DNA from: Mastigamoeba balamuthi
Lineage: Eukaryota; Evosea; Mastigamoebida; Mastigamoebidae
NCBI GenBank assembly: GCA_902651635.1
Contig: CACRSC010000015.1
Location: 1,027,048-1,053,075, forward strand
Direction of reading: 5' to 3'
Length of the DNA: 26,028 nucleotides
Both the position numbers and the translations under genes were made by a program. The notes beneath the pieces were generated by a model. It did no database searches, was not told the origin of the DNA, and saw nothing but the letters and a program-made list of their open reading frames with translations. The first letter of the stretch is position 1. Every line of letters starts with the position of its first letter. Of the stretch, positions 1 through 9,961 are shown piece by piece.

Positions 1-858
1 CTCGGCGCGGTCCCTCTCGGCCCTCCTCCCCAGCACCTCGATCTGCCCCGCCAGCTCGCAGATCGCGTCCTCGTCGTCGTCGCTGTTGTTGTTGTCGTCG
101 TCGACGCTCCTGTTGGCGCTCGGCAGCGTGCGCGTCGACGACGGCGAGTACTGGGCGGTGTTGTCGCTGTCGTGCTGCTGCTGCTGCGTCTCCTCGGGGA
201 CGTCGTCGGTCTGGGACTCGGCGTCGACGCCCACCACCGTCGCGGTCACGCCGCGCTTCACGCCCTGCTCGCACTCGCTCTCGCGCTCGCACGCGCACTC
301 GGTCGGGTCGCGGGCCCTGCGGCGCGGAGCCCCGGCGGACTTGGCGGTTCTGCGCGGGAAAACAGAGAGCGCGGAAGACCCGCTCAAGGCCATCGCCGCG
401 CAGCCCGCCAGCACGCCCGCCGCGTGCACCAGCAGCGCGCAGCCGACCCCGTCAAACAGCGCGAGCACAAAGGCGACGGCGGCGTTGAGGAGCGCGATGG
501 AGGCGATCCCCGCGGCGCAGCACAGCGCGCGGGCCCTGCCCCCCTCCATAGCCCCGCGCGCCAGCGCCGCCAGCGCGGGGCCGCTCGAGCACCCCGCCGA
601 CAGCACCAGCGCGTTGCACGCCGCGCCCTCGAACCCCGCGACCAGCCCCGCCAGCCCCGCGACCAGCAGCACCATCGCCGCCGCGCTGCTCGCGTGCTCC
701 AGCGCCGCAGCCGCCGTCGACTCGAACGCCAAGGCCCCGCTGCCCCTGCCGCTGCCGCTGCGCTTCCTCGACGACGTCGAAGGCGACGAGGGCCCGCTCG
801 AGAGGCACGCGGCGACGGAGACGGCGGCGAGGTTGTTGTTGCCGAAGACCTTGCTCAT
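1..858 (-). CDS. Putative multi-pass membrane protein, 3' end outside window
   Basis: A single reading frame runs from an ATG at 858 to base 1 without a stop (286 codons), so the gene continues beyond the left edge. The first 45 or so residues are polar and Ser/Arg rich. Hydrophobic stretches follow at about residues 58-76, 111-134 and 138-160, with a weaker one near 79-100, so three or four membrane helices are likely. After these comes a basic patch (about 169-183), a Cys/Glu segment, a short Gln run, an acidic Asp/Asn run (about 253-263) and the start of a charged, possibly helical tail. GC-rich third positions match the neighbouring genes. I do not recognise the family. The overlapping plus-strand frames are antisense shadows. 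Function is unknown; a small membrane protein with a cytosolic acidic tail is the most that can be said. Confidence 0.55.
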   Translation of the reverse strand, partial: MSKVFGNNNLAAVSVAACLSSGPSSPSTSSRKRSGSGRGSGALAFESTAAAALEHASSAAAMVLLVAGLAGLVAGFEGAACNALVLSAGCSSGPALAALARGAMEGGRARALCCAAGIASIALLNAAVAFVLALFDGVGCALLVHAAGVLAGCAAMALSGSSALSVFPRRTAKSAGAPRRRARDPTECACERESECEQGVKRGVTATVVGVDAESQTDDVPEETQQQQHDSDNTAQYSPSSTRTLPSANRSVDDDNNNSDDDEDAICELAGQIEVLGRRAERDRAE

Positions 859-1869
859 GTTGAGATGTTTGTCGGCGGATGTGTGTCGGAGCTCCTTCTT
901 TTTTGTGTGTGGGGTGTGGACGAGGCCCTGCCACGTATCGTGCAGAGGGCGCCCCCTACACGCTGACGATTCGTGTCCCGAGTCTCCCGCCCGCACCCCC
1001 GCACCCGTGCCCGTGCATGGTGTGCCTTTTCAGAACCCTTAGCGTTCACCCGGCCCTGGTAGCCCGCAGCAGCAGCTTGCTGACGGACGTGCCCCTGCTC
1101 AATTCTCTGCCTTGCTTTTATCCGCGGAGGGCATCTTACCAGACACCTTCCAATTCATTCGATCCAGGAATTGGAACCTCCATCGCCTGAGGCTGCGCAA
1201 CTGGTTCCCGTTCTCTTCTGGAAGCGTGGTGCCATGGGCCCGTACTTTGCAGATCGTGGAGGACTCCGTCGGGTACGAGGGCGACCGCGGCGGTCCTTGT
1301 GAAGACTGGGGAGAGATGACAGCCTTTCTTTCTACACTGCCGGCATTGGTTGGCTTGTGAGGAGGGCGTTACAGTAGCGCGGCGCAGCACAGCACATCCG
1401 CTTCTTGGGGGAGGCCTCTTTCGATGCTGTTTGATGATACCCCCACGCCTTAGTTCAATTCAGTTCCGCTACCATTCATTGCATTTATTGCATTTCAATT
1501 CCCCTTGATAACAAAAGTGCATGTGCGGGCGACACGGGGTGCATACCATGTTGGATGGACTCCGTGGGCTCTGCTCGCACGGCCCCATGCATCTCGCTGT
1601 TCATCCTCTGCATCCCCGTCTGCGTGTTATGTCCCTGAGAAGGCCACGCCACTGCCGGCACAGCGACGACGCTCTCTGTTCGCCCTGCGCGCCCTGGCAT
1701 GGCCGTGGCGCGTGTGTGGCTGGCGCGCCCTAGGGCATACCGCAGATGGGACTGGGCAAGCAGTACGGAGCAGAAGAAATGGGGGCCACACGATTTGTCC
1801 AACAACCCCGTGGCTGGTTTGGCTGACCGGGGTAAATGCACATATCTGGAATCTAATCGTCCGAAGTCA
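859..1869. other. Intergenic spacer, no supported gene
   Basis: This stretch lies upstream of the membrane-protein gene and downstream of the LENG1-like gene, both on the minus strand. Open frames here (for example on either strand around 1485-1930) show no recognisable motif, and their codon use is unlike the confident genes. An A/T-richer patch near 1450-1510 contains short repeats of a CATT/ATTGCATT type. It should hold the promoter of the membrane-protein gene and the 3' end of the LENG1-like transcript, but I see no clear TATA box or other element. Confidence 0.5.
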
Positions 1870-2917
1870 TCAATCTGTCAGCTTTGTACGCCCGGTGACG
1901 CCAGTGTATGTCGAGAACTGCGAGCTGTAGCCCCTGCTCATCATCTCGCTCTGCTGCCTTCGCCTGCGCGGGCCATGTCAGCATGACGTTGGCTGCATGC
2001 GCACGCGGGGGTGGGAGAGGGCACTCACGATGTTTGCGCATCGGCCGCAGCCGCTGCAGCCGCGCTGGCTGTCCTGCTCCTGCTGGCCAGCAGTGCTGCA
2101 ACCCTGGCGCGCTCCTTGGCCTCCCGCTCGAGCCTCTCCTGCCTCAGGCGCTCCTTGCTCGGCTTGCCTTCCTCGTCGCTGCGCTCCCTCTTGACTCCTC
2201 TCTTGGCCTCTGTCTCCGCGCTACCTCCGTGGTCCCCCGGAGCCCCTCCCGCAAGAGCGTATCTGTCCTGCAGTGGCAGAGCACGGTTCACCGCGAGCAG
2301 CGGGTCCTGGAGCAGCTTCCGTCTGTCGTCTCTCTTGCGCCTCTCCTCGGCCATCGCAGTGCTGCCTCCGCAGTAGAACGGCTTCGCCTCTGCGGTGTGT
2401 CGCGGGTCAGCACTTGATATCAACTAATATCAACTGATGTGTGCAGCAGTTGCATAGACACGCAAGGGACGTTGACGGGGGAGGGCCAGGCGGGTGTCGG
2501 CAGCGCGCCTTGCTTGTCGCGCACGAGGTAGGGCGTCACGCGCCTCTGGTCCCGCTCCCTCTCCTCGCGCTGCTCGCGCTCGTACTCGGGGTTGGTCGCT
2601 CCCGAGCGCTCGGCCCGCTCCTCCTCCTCGAAGAAGTTGATGTGCCCTGCCCGCGCGCTCGTCCCCGCCTCTGCCTCCGCCTCGGCGCTACCCGCCGCTC
2701 CGGCCTCGCTGGGGCTGGCTGGGCCGCCGGCTGCGGCTGGCTGGCCGGTCTGCGCGGTCCGCTGCAGCAGCTGCTCGTAGCGGCGCTCCTGGTCCGCGAC
2801 CCGCGCGCGCTTGGCGAGCGACTCGGCGGCAGCGGCGGCCGCGGCCTCGTCGGCGCGCACCTTGTCGATGTTCTTCTGGCTCCAGACGTTCCAGGACTTC
2901 TTGGGCAGCAGGTTCAT
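1870..2917 (-). CDS. LENG1: LENG1-like protein with Cir_N domain
   Basis: The N-terminus (MNLLPKKSWNVWSQKNIDKV) matches the Cir_N domain of LENG1 and CIR-type nuclear proteins. A charged middle follows, with an INFFEEEERAE block, a TPYL motif, a KPFY motif and an Arg/Glu-rich segment ending RARVAALLASR. The last exon carries the RGYSSQF motif typical of LENG1 C-termini. Proposed exons on the minus strand are 2917-2509, 2389-2029 and 1963-1870; phases agree and total 287 aa, close to human LENG1. The last exon was found because a strong GTGAGT donor at 2028 joins in phase to it. Intron 1 (2390-2508) would have a GC donor; GT alternatives further downstream would insert extra residues. LENG1 family members are nuclear and poorly characterised, perhaps splicing-associated. 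The gene is divergent from the Rho regulator at 3165. Confidence 0.75.
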
Positions 2918-3164
2918 GGCTGTGTGAGTGCGCTGCGCGGATAGATCTGTCGTGGGGAGATTTCTCCCAGATTGATGAATCTACTTTCGAGTTGCTGGTG
3001 GGTCACTCTCTTCGCCGATGGAGCACGAGCACCCCGTGCAGGGCGCTCGGTGGGTGGCAACCGCGGTGTGCCCTGCTGGTTCTCCGGGTGAGCAAGTGGC
3101 GGATATCAGTATCTTCTGGTCCCCGGAAGGAAAATCTCCAGACCCTGCTCAACCGACAGCGGGA
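2918..3164. promoter_or_regulatory. Divergent intergenic region
   Basis: This 247-nt stretch separates the start of the minus-strand LENG1-like gene (2917) from the proposed start of the plus-strand Rho regulator (3165), so it should hold both promoters. No convincing TATA box is visible. The position is the evidence; no specific element is claimed. Confidence 0.4.
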
Positions 3165-6100
3165 ATGGACGAAACAGAACACCTGTTCTCCTCCACGCAA
3201 GCGGCGTTCACGGTGCGTGCTCCCCGGCGACTGACCCCTATCCCCACGCGTGGCCCTGTGCATTTTCCTCAGTTTGTTCTCCCCATCTGTCGCTGCATTT
3301 GTGTTCTCTCTGCTGGTGGCCCACACGTGCTCGTCCTCCCCACAGCCCCCGGGTCTACAGTGCGCCAAAGAGCAATCTCGCACCAAATCCGGCACTGTGT
3401 GCACTCTCCTCTGTGTGGCGTGGTCCAGGACTCGAGTGCTTGAGTGCTGACCTGTGTGGGGGCCTGCCCACACCGCAGGCGTTTGACTACGACTGCCTCT
3501 TCCTGAGCGAGATCCTCGCGGGGCTCGAGAACGTCTCCGGCCACTACACCGGTGCGGCAGGGCCTCTCCTCTCCCCTAGGGAGGCCTCTGCTGCGCGTTC
3601 CTCACAGCGCCTGGTGGCAGACTGCGCTGCGAGCCTGGGCAAGCTGTCGAGGACCTTTGGCGACTACTCGGCGCTGCTCTCGTCGCAGAACCGCCTGGGG
3701 CACTCGCGTGCGGCCCTGGGCGCTGCACACCCGGGCTTCTCACATCGGGGGCGTGGCAGAGCTGTTCCTGGGGGCGCTGAGGGACGTGTCGTCGCAGCTC
3801 GACGAGTCGACGAGGTTGCTGGTGCGGTTCTCTCGTTTCGTGCGCCAGAGAAACTCAACTGGAGCCCGCTGTTGTCGTCGCTCGCCACAGGGTCAGCAAC
3901 TGTCGAAGCAGATCTGCTCCTCCCTCGAGCAGTTCCTGTCCAAGGATGTCCTCCTGTGCAACGTCTGCAGCTCGGGTCCCCAAGGTCTCACTGGAACTGA
4001 CTGCTGTGCACGCAGAAAGCAAAGAGGGCCCTGGCCGAAGGGAGGTCGCGCTTCGAGACGGCCTCTCGGGGCTACAGCTCGCTCAAGGACAGGAACCATG
4101 TGTCCCCCCATGCGCACCGGCCCGAGTCGGGCACGTTTGCGGCGCGCTCGCGGGGCCAGAGTGGCGGCCCGGGCAACTCGGCACAGGCGTCCAACGCTGC
4201 GGCTCCGATAAGCGAAGAAAAGGCGAGGGATGCCTTTAAAGAAGACATGAAGCAGGCCGTGGGCATGCTGTCCGTCGCCAGCACCAGCATCCGCCAGCAG
4301 CTCGTCGACCTCTCCGAGAACTACCGCAGGGTTTTCCTGTTGGCTCTGCAGCGGTGGCCCTCCATTCTGACGAGACCGTTCGCAGGCAGTTCTACACGAC
4401 GGGCCTCGAGGCCTCGAGGCACCTGGACGTCGACAGGATCCGCAGGCAGGTCGGTGAGAGGGCCCTCGCTGTCTTGCCTAACGACCCTGTGCAGGAAGTG
4501 CAGCACGCGTCGACTGTGAAGCCGCCTGTGGCAGCAAAGGAGCGCAACGTCATGAGGCTGCGGAAGATACTCAGCGACTTGGCCAACGCGGAGCGTGCTC
4601 AGCTCGCGAAGCTGGAGACACTGGCTGTGCAACACCAACCCGAGCCAGCAACCGTCCCTCAATATCTTAGACAGCTCTTCTGCTTTCTGCCAGGCGCTGC
4701 AGGAGAGGACGAGAGAGAACAAGAAGTCTGCGGGGTTCGAGGGCGGTGAGGAGGAACTGCAGCGCGTGTTCGGGCCTCTGCAAAAGGCGACGCAGATACA
4801 CGAGGGGCTCATCTTGCAGCTATCCGGACTGCAGTCCAAGCCGGACAAGAGCTGTGTCATCGAGCTTGCGGGAATCTACTCGAGCAAAGTACGAGAGCGG
4901 TGCTTGCCGCTCTATTCGTCTCACAGCGTCGACCGTTCTGCGTCCGATAGTGTCAGCTGTTCGAGTCGGTCTACATCGGGATGATCAAAACGACAAGCAG
5001 CGCGTGCCACACGGTGGAGAGCAGGAGGAAGAACGCGGTGTTCAAGTCAATCTACGAGGCACGACAGACCGTGATCAGCACCTTCTTACCCGCTCGCCCT
5101 GCTGCCAGAAATACTGCTCCGCTGTGGACTTCTTCACTCTGCGCATATCGCCCCTGGACTACCTGCAGCGGCTCGAGAAGCAGATCGAGGAGATCCTGCA
5201 GATAATAGGAACCGCAGACGAGGCCTACGCCCCGCTCGAGGAGACGCTGAGGTCGCTCAAACAGCTACGGGACCGCGCTGAGGTTGCTAAGACCTCATCA
5301 GACAACACGGCCTCGCTGATCGAGATGAACAACCTGATCTTCGGGTTCGAGAACGTGGTCTCGGACAACAGGAAGCTCATTGCCGAGGCGGACCTCGCCT
5401 CGGCGCAGTACAAGCTGCAGGGAAGGACGTGTGTAGGCGAGGCCAAGCACCGCCTGTACCTCTTCAACGACACCATCGCCCTGACGTCGTACTCGTCCTC
5501 TCGGCGCGAGCCCGGCGGTGCTCAGGTACTTGTCGCCAAGGGGCACGTGAAGTCTCTTGAGGTCGAAGACCCTGGTACGCCTTCCCTGTGTGCGCGGTCT
5601 CCTCCACCTCCACCCGATGAGTAGTGATGGCCCGCGGCGCAGGGGCGACGGAGCTCGTGGTGAAATGGGCAAAGGAGAGGCAGAACGACGTGTACCAGGT
5701 CAGGCTCGGGTTCCAGTCCAGAGACGAGAAGAAGGCGTGGGCTGCCAGAATCCAGTCGGCAATCAGCAGCGCCAAGACACTACAAGGTACAGGCAGGCAG
5801 ACACCCCTACTCTCGCCCACCCGTCTCATCAAATATCTGTTTGCTCATAGTGTTTGGGGTGGAGCTCGACGTGCTGATGAAAAGGGAGTCGGAGAGAGAC
5901 CGCAACGTGCCAACGTTGGTCACCGACACGCTGTCGTACGTCATCAAGAACGGCATGGATGCCGAGGGGGTGTTCCGCGTCAACATCAGCTTCACCCGAT
6001 TGAAGAAGTTCCAGGCCGACATCGACAGCGGTACACCAACCCCCTTCCTCGTTGAAGGCCACAGGGCGGACCCCCTAGGGAGGACTCCTGTTGAGTGGAG

Positions 6101-6538
6101 ACGCGCCATTTCGAACATGTGTCTCACTGTTCCTTTGTTTCAACGACAGGCAAGAGGATTGAGTTCGAGTGCCCGTTCGATGCGGCTGCGGTGCTCAAGG
6201 CGTGGCTGAGGGACCTGCCGGACCCCCTGCTGTGCATATCGCTGTACGGCGAGTGGATCGCCCTCGGTTCGAAGCTCGTGGCCGACCAGGCGGAGCCCAA
6301 CGCTGCGCGGGTCATCGCCAAGAAGCTGCCCGACAGCCATTTCAGGGTGGCCGCCGTGCTGTTCAAGACGCTGGCGCACATCGCGTCCAACTCGGTGGCC
6401 AACCAGATGACCGCGCACAACCTCGCCATCGTCATCGCGCCTGCCATCCTCCGCGGCCAGAGCAACGACGTGCCGTCGCCCGCGCTGTTCGCCATCATCG
6501 AGGAGCTCATCCTGCGGTCCTCGACGATATTCGCGTGA
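3165..6538 (+). CDS. BAR-like/DH/PH/RhoGAP multidomain Rho regulator
   Basis: Proposed exons are 3165-3212, 3479-3707, 3760-3839, 3891-3947, 4016-4330, 4375-4449, 4495-4626, 4694-4888, 4951-5070, 5109-5574, 5643-5786, 5851-6030 and 6150-6538. Phases agree and give about 809 aa. Residues 1-270 are helical and resemble the BAR domain of ACAP/ASAP proteins, including SSLEQFLSKD and the following Lys/Arg-Ala helix. About 285-480 reads as a RhoGEF (DH) domain with ISPLDYLQRLEKQIEEIL at the place of the conserved PxQR helix. About 490-615 is a PH domain (HRLYLFNDTIAL and a final AWAARIQ helix). About 621-809 is RhoGAP, with the arginine finger in EGVFRVN (near residue 663), the KAWLRDLPDPLL motif and the MTAHNLAIVIAP asparagine. 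It should bind curved membrane and both load and unload Rho/Rac GTPases in the cytosol or at the cell cortex. The first exon and the 3552-3602 segment are the least certain parts. Confidence 0.85.
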
Positions 6539-6690
6539 ACGATCGATCATTGACAGAGCCGCTGGCGATAGAACACCCAATTGTCCCCACCCTCCAGCCC
6601 GCACCGCAATACTTGTCCGTTAGTTCGTTCTGCGGGTCTTCCTACGAATCTCGGTTGCGTGTCGGGGATCCGGGCAATGCACATCGGGGG

Positions 6691-7679
6691 ATGTCGGGTT
6701 GCACGAATGGCTGCGCCGTCGCCGGCTGCGCGACGCTGGATACGGTCCCAGCGCACGTCGTCGAGGCGATCTGCGACCACCTCGACGAGGCCGGCCTCTG
6801 CGCCGTCTGCGGCAGCTGCCGCCGCCTGCGCTCGCTGGCCTCGTCGGACGCCCTGTGGCGCCGCAGGGGTCCCCTCACCATGCCCGAGTTCGTCGACGAG
6901 GTCACTCGGCCCCTCCGCGTGCACCGCCTGTCGATGGGCAGCTCCTCGGCGGGCGCCCGGCACCGCCTGAAGATGCTGCTGCTGGGCGAGTCGGCTGTGG
7001 GCAAGACGCTGTTCGCGCAGTCGGTCAGCTGCGGGCCCGAGTCGGTCAGCTGCGGGCCCGAGTCGGCCAGCCCCACGGCTCTGCTGCGCATGCCGTACAT
7101 TCCGACCATCTGCCTCAACATCTACAAGGGGACCAACGTGGAGAGCGGCGAGAGCGGCAGGGGCTACTGGGTCGAGGTCGACGAGATGGGCGGCTGGGGC
7201 GTCGGCGGGCTGCAGCGCGAGCTCGTCATCGAGGGCTTCGTGCGCTCTGCCGACGTTGTTGTCGTCTGCTTCTCTGTGGGCTCTCCAGACTCGCTCTCTA
7301 CGGTTCGGAATTCGTTCTTTTTGCCTGCCCGTTCGACACAGGGCGGTGTGGCGACGCTCTCACCGCGTCCCCGCGGCAGCTCCCGACGTTCCTGAGCATG
7401 GCGGCTGCTGGCCACCGGTCCGCGGTCTGCGTCCTGGGCCTGCAGGCCGACAGGAGGGCTGCAGCAGGACAGGGGTGCGTGGGCCACGCCGAGGCCAGGG
7501 TGGCGTGTGCTCGGCTGAGGGTCCCGTTCATCGGGGAGGCCAGCGTGCTGGACAGGCAGAGCGTCGAGCAGGCGTACCTGCGGGCCCTGGGGCTCGCGGT
7601 CGGTCGGTCACGGCCGTCCGAGGGCGTGGGCGTGGGCGTGTCACTGAAAAGCCGAGCCGGGCGATGCTGCGCTTTCTAG
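6691..7679 (+). CDS. F-box/Ras-like GTPase fusion with CaaX terminus
   Basis: Two exons, 6691-7302 and 7380-7679, join in phase 0 to give 303 aa. The ATG at 6691 is the only in-frame start after the preceding gene's stop. Residues 14-60 form an F-box (LDTVPAHVVEAICDHL ... RSLASSDALWRRR), predicted to bind Skp1 of an SCF ubiquitin ligase. Residues 93-275 are a small GTPase: P-loop GESAVGKT (99-106), a candidate switch I threonine at T139, switch II DEMG (164-167), a VCVLGLQAD strand in place of NKxD, and FIGEAS in place of the SAK loop. The last residues, RCCAF, are a CaaX prenylation signal after basic residues. The usual switch II glutamine is replaced and the N/K of NKxD is missing, so nucleotide handling may be unusual. 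It starts 152 nt after the Rho regulator on the same strand. Inference: a membrane-tethered, GTPase-regulated SCF adaptor. Confidence 0.8.
7021..7062 (+). repeat. In-frame 21-bp tandem repeat in the GTPase
   Basis: Two perfect copies of a 21-bp unit lie end to end (7021-7041 and 7042-7062), followed by the first bases of a third. They encode two SVSCGPE heptapeptides just after the P-loop helix, where the switch I loop begins. The length keeps the reading frame, so this looks like a small slippage duplication within the coding sequence. Confidence 0.9.
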
Positions 7680-7895
7680 TAATCGCCCGTTCAAACCGCT
7701 TCGAGCTGCATCGCCACGTTGGTGACAAAACAAACAGGACGGGAGGGCGTTAAATCCAAACCCAGGAATACTCTGAGAACAGCAGTGCGGGAAGAGCACC
7801 CAGCACAACACCATAAGACCACAACAAGGACAAGAGAAGGTCAATTAACAGTCATTGCGACCCCTTCCCGCGCGCAAGGCACCCGCACGGCACGC

Positions 7896-9588
7896 ATGGC
7901 ACACATCCCCGGCTGCGAGGAGCAGTGGCTCGAGGACTTCTTCGCCTACGAGGAGCGCAAGCGCGGGCTGCGGACGCCCCCGACGTCGCCGCAGGCGCCG
8001 CGCGACCGGAAGCCCGTCGTGATGCCCATAGCGGCCACCAACACGTCGCCGGGGCCCACCTACGGCCTGTCCCCGCCCGCCCGCGCGTGGGTGGCCGCCG
8101 TGCCCTCGATGAACGCGAGGATGCGCGGAGTGAACGTCCTGCAGGGTGCAGCTGCTGCGGCTGCTGCGGGTTTTTCTGTGCCGGTTCCCGTCGCGCTGCC
8201 CGCGCGGCCGCTCTCGCCGCAGGCGTCGCCTCTCGAGAGCACCAAGTCGGCTCTGCGGTCGGTCTCGGCGCCCGCCGGCGGCCTGCTGTCGCTAAACGTG
8301 CGCGTGTTTGCCCCTCCCCCGCGTTCTCAACATCCCGCAGTTTTCCGCGCAACTTCCCACAACTTTCCTTGAGTTTTCTCACTGTAATTGCGAAACGGGC
8401 AACACGCAGAACCCGGCCTATGACCGGAAGAAGCTCCTGGACTCGAGGCCCGCCACGTGGGCCGGCAAGAGATACCCCTCCAACCCGGCAAGCCTCGCCG
8501 CGCAGGCTCGTGCCTCCTCCCCCACCCTCGCCCTCCCCTCGCTGGGTCGGGCTCAGAACAGGAGCGGAGACAACGAAGAGATCAACAACAAATCAACTGA
8601 CCACGTGGGCTCCCACGCCCCCTCACCCCCTTGTACGCGCAGATCAAGGACTTCTTCCTGCAGGGCCCGCAGACGCAGGCGGCCCGCATGGTGCTGGTGC
8701 CGCACGGCCCGTTCGACGTCTGCGGCCAGCTCGTGGCCTCTGCGTTCAAGTCGATCCCGCGCAACACAGAGACGGTCATCGTCATTGGCCCCGCGCACAG
8801 GCGGCCCTCTGCGCCTGTGAGAATTCCCTTCCCGTTTGCCCCTTACCGCCCCCTCCTTCCTTCCCTCGCCCTTTCCGTAAGGAACCTTGCTAACCTGTCC
8901 CTCCCGCCTCCTGCCAGTGCGCACTGACGGCGTTCGGGGCCCTCGAGACGCCCGCCGGCGTGGTGGCTGTCGACATAGCGGCCAACAGCGCGCTGATCGA
9001 CACGGCGCTGTTCACGACGATGCCCGAGAGGCTCGACCGCGAGGAGTACAGCATCGAGTCGCTCCTGCCGTTCCTCCGCGTCGCCGCGCCCAAGGCCACC
9101 GCCCTCCCCGTCCTCGTCGGCGACTGCAACACAGAGCTCTGTGCGCGGCCACTCCTCCCCCTTGCTGCCACTGACACCCCCCGGCGGGAGCAGCGCGGGT
9201 GTGCGGGACGGCGCTGGCGACGATTGCGAGGTCGAGGAACACAGTCATTGTGGTGTCGTGCGACTTGGCGCACTGGGGGGCGATGTACCGCTGGACGGGA
9301 GTCGACCCGAGGTTCGGGACCGGGGAGGCTGCGATCAGGGCGACGGTCTCGGACCTCGACCGGGCGCTGATCGACACGATCTGCACCGCCAGCCCCGAGG
9401 AGCTGTCGCGGCACCCGAGCAAGAGCTTCCTGTGCAGGCACAACGCCGTCACGCTGGCGCTGCACACGGCCAAGGCCGCGGGGTGGAAGCTCAGCGGGTC
9501 GCTGGTGGCGCACTGCGTCGAGTCGGGCCCCGACCTGACGTTTGTAGGGCACGCGAGCATAGCGTTTCACGAGCAGCGCTCGCGCTAG
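7896..9588 (+). CDS. MEMO1: MEMO1-family protein
   Basis: Five exons (7896-8297, 8410-8505, 8643-8816, 8918-9140, 9194-9588) join in phase to 429 aa. From about residue 150 the sequence follows human MEMO1: WAGKRYPSNPASLAAQ, VPHGPFDVCG (H187), VIGPAHRRP (H218), REEYSIESLLPFL, VLVGDCNTE, VSCDLAHWG (D322, H325) and LCRHNAV. These cover the metal/active-site-like histidines and aspartate of the MEMO fold, which is related to non-haem iron dioxygenases. MEMO1 acts in receptor signalling to the cytoskeleton and binds copper or iron in animals. A non-conserved N-terminal extension of about 140 residues (Pro/Ala rich, repeated SP motifs) is unusual. The ATG at 7896 was chosen because the upstream in-frame ATG (7719) adds only low-complexity sequence. 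Intron 2 (8506-8642) appears to have a GC donor, because LAAQ joins directly to IKDFF in the family. Confidence 0.9.
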
Positions 9589-9961
9589 AGAGAGAGAGCC
9601 CGGTGAGGGATAGAGAGAAGAGACCAGTCGGCCGAGTTCGTGATGATCACATTTTTGGACTACAAACTCACCAGAGTAGCCACATCGCACACGCACACGC
9701 TATTACACAAGCACTAGTGCTATTCACACGCCACCACACCGCAACGCACACCAATCCAATGCCAGCCGCCTCTGGCGGTGCTTTTCATACGGCACCAGCA
9801 GGTGGACTGGGAAGTCTCTTATTCAGGGAAGGTTCCAGGACACCAAAAATAATAAGAAAAATTGCTACGTGCCCAGAAACCGCATCACTATACGAGAAAT
9901 AAGACTACGCAAGAGAAATTGCGGAGAAGATGCCTTCTGGTATCACATTTCTGCTCCATTC

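Noticed and set aside
86-1042. A 318-codon plus-strand frame at the left end
   Set aside because: It is antisense to the open minus-strand frame, has no motif and is rich in shadow-type Ala/Ser/Pro; the minus frame has ordered hydrophobic helices.
1485-1930. Open frames of 118 and 141 codons on opposite strands
   Set aside because: No motifs, no homology I recognise and codon use unlike the real genes; treated as spacer.
5059-5108. A GC-AG intron in the DH domain
   Set aside because: A GT donor at 5071 fits the length of the DH helix better (EARQT joined to KYCSAVDFF), so the GC donor is not needed.
6169-7395. A long open frame joining the end of the RhoGAP region to the F-box GTPase
   Set aside because: The RhoGAP motifs are in a different frame that stops at 6538; the upstream part of this frame is a shadow, and the F-box protein starts at the ATG at 6691.
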